A DNA stretch of 6,606 nt from DASRHK01 sp035650495 (GTDB taxonomy: Bacteria; Pseudomonadota; Gammaproteobacteria; Nevskiales; Nevskiaceae). Location: positions 1-6,606 of the forward strand of contig DASRHK010000057.1 of the NCBI GenBank assembly GCA_035650495.1, read 5' to 3'. This document shows positions 6,534 to 6,606 of this stretch, piece by piece. The notes below the pieces were generated by a model that saw only the letters and a list, made by a program, of their open reading frames with translations, did no database searches and was not told where the DNA came from. A program made the translations under genes and the position numbers. Numbering within the stretch: the stretch's first letter is position 1; every line of letters begins with the position of its first letter.

Positions 6534-6606
6534 ATGCAACCCGCAAAGCTGCTCGATCAGGTCCTCGTCGTCGCGCTCGAGGCCGGTGAGAAGATCATGG
6601 AGATGT
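6534..6606 (+). CDS. cysQ: 3'(2'),5'-bisphosphate nucleotidase CysQ-like, 5' end only
   Basis: Only 24 codons are in the window: MQPAKLLDQVLVVALEAGEK followed by IMEM, then the edge. The start resembles E. coli CysQ (MLDQVCQLARNAGDAIMQVY), with the LLDQV and AGxxIM positions aligned. CysQ hydrolyses 3'-phosphoadenosine 5'-phosphate, a by-product of sulfate assimilation, and belongs to the Mg-dependent inositol monophosphatase fold. Its catalytic motifs would lie beyond the edge, so the assignment rests on the N-terminal helix and on the association of cysQ with yrfG that I recall from other Gammaproteobacteria. No Shine-Dalgarno sequence precedes the ATG. Confidence 0.65.
   Translation, partial: MQPAKLLDQVLVVALEAGEKIMEM

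Overview
The window is a GC-rich stretch of bacterial chromosome carrying conserved housekeeping genes, with no sign of mobile DNA, CRISPR arrays or RNA genes. The strongest clue to the host is gene order. trxA and rho lie in tandem on the minus strand, with rhlB diverging from trxA, which is the arrangement known from Escherichia coli and other Gammaproteobacteria. The PbpG, YrfG and CysQ-like proteins also resemble gammaproteobacterial ones. With the high GC, a Xanthomonadales/Nevskiales-like gammaproteobacterium is my best guess, but nothing here fixes the family.

Left part (1-1207): a LysR-type regulator of the GcvA-like branch runs off the left edge on the minus strand. It diverges from a small gene for an 83-residue exported or membrane-anchored protein that I do not recognise. 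The 151-bp gap between them holds two copies of the same dyad, GCAT-N11-ATGC, exactly 90 bp apart. Both fit the T-N11-A pattern of LysR-family operators. A candidate sigma70-type promoter for the small gene lies between them, so this looks like a small regulator/target pair. The small gene and rho converge with 4 bp between them, and a perfect 8-bp hairpin covers both stop codons.

Centre (1212-4592): rho and trxA probably form one operon (21-bp gap, trxA first), with rhlB divergent across a 273-bp spacer. Rho has every catalytic and RNA-binding residue I checked, plus an unusual 66-residue His/Gln/Pro-rich N-terminal extension. RhlB is a complete DEAD-box helicase with a Gly/His/Arg-rich tail. 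Rho terminates transcription, RhlB unwinds RNA (in E. coli within the RNase E degradosome), and thioredoxin is the cytoplasmic disulfide reductant.

Right part (4593-6606): pbpG has its own extended -10 promoter and encodes a periplasmic penicillin-binding peptidase with a Lys/His-rich linker after the signal peptide. It converges on yrfG, a HAD-family nucleotidase, and a strong 12-bp-stem hairpin separates the two. yrfG diverges from the first 24 codons of a cysQ-like gene across 37 bp. That gap contains overlapping -10-like hexamers on both strands, and yrfG may be transcribed without a leader.

I found no clearly new multi-gene system. The most interesting signals are the paired LysR-type operator dyads with the unknown small protein, the Rho extension, and the compact yrfG/cysQ promoter region.
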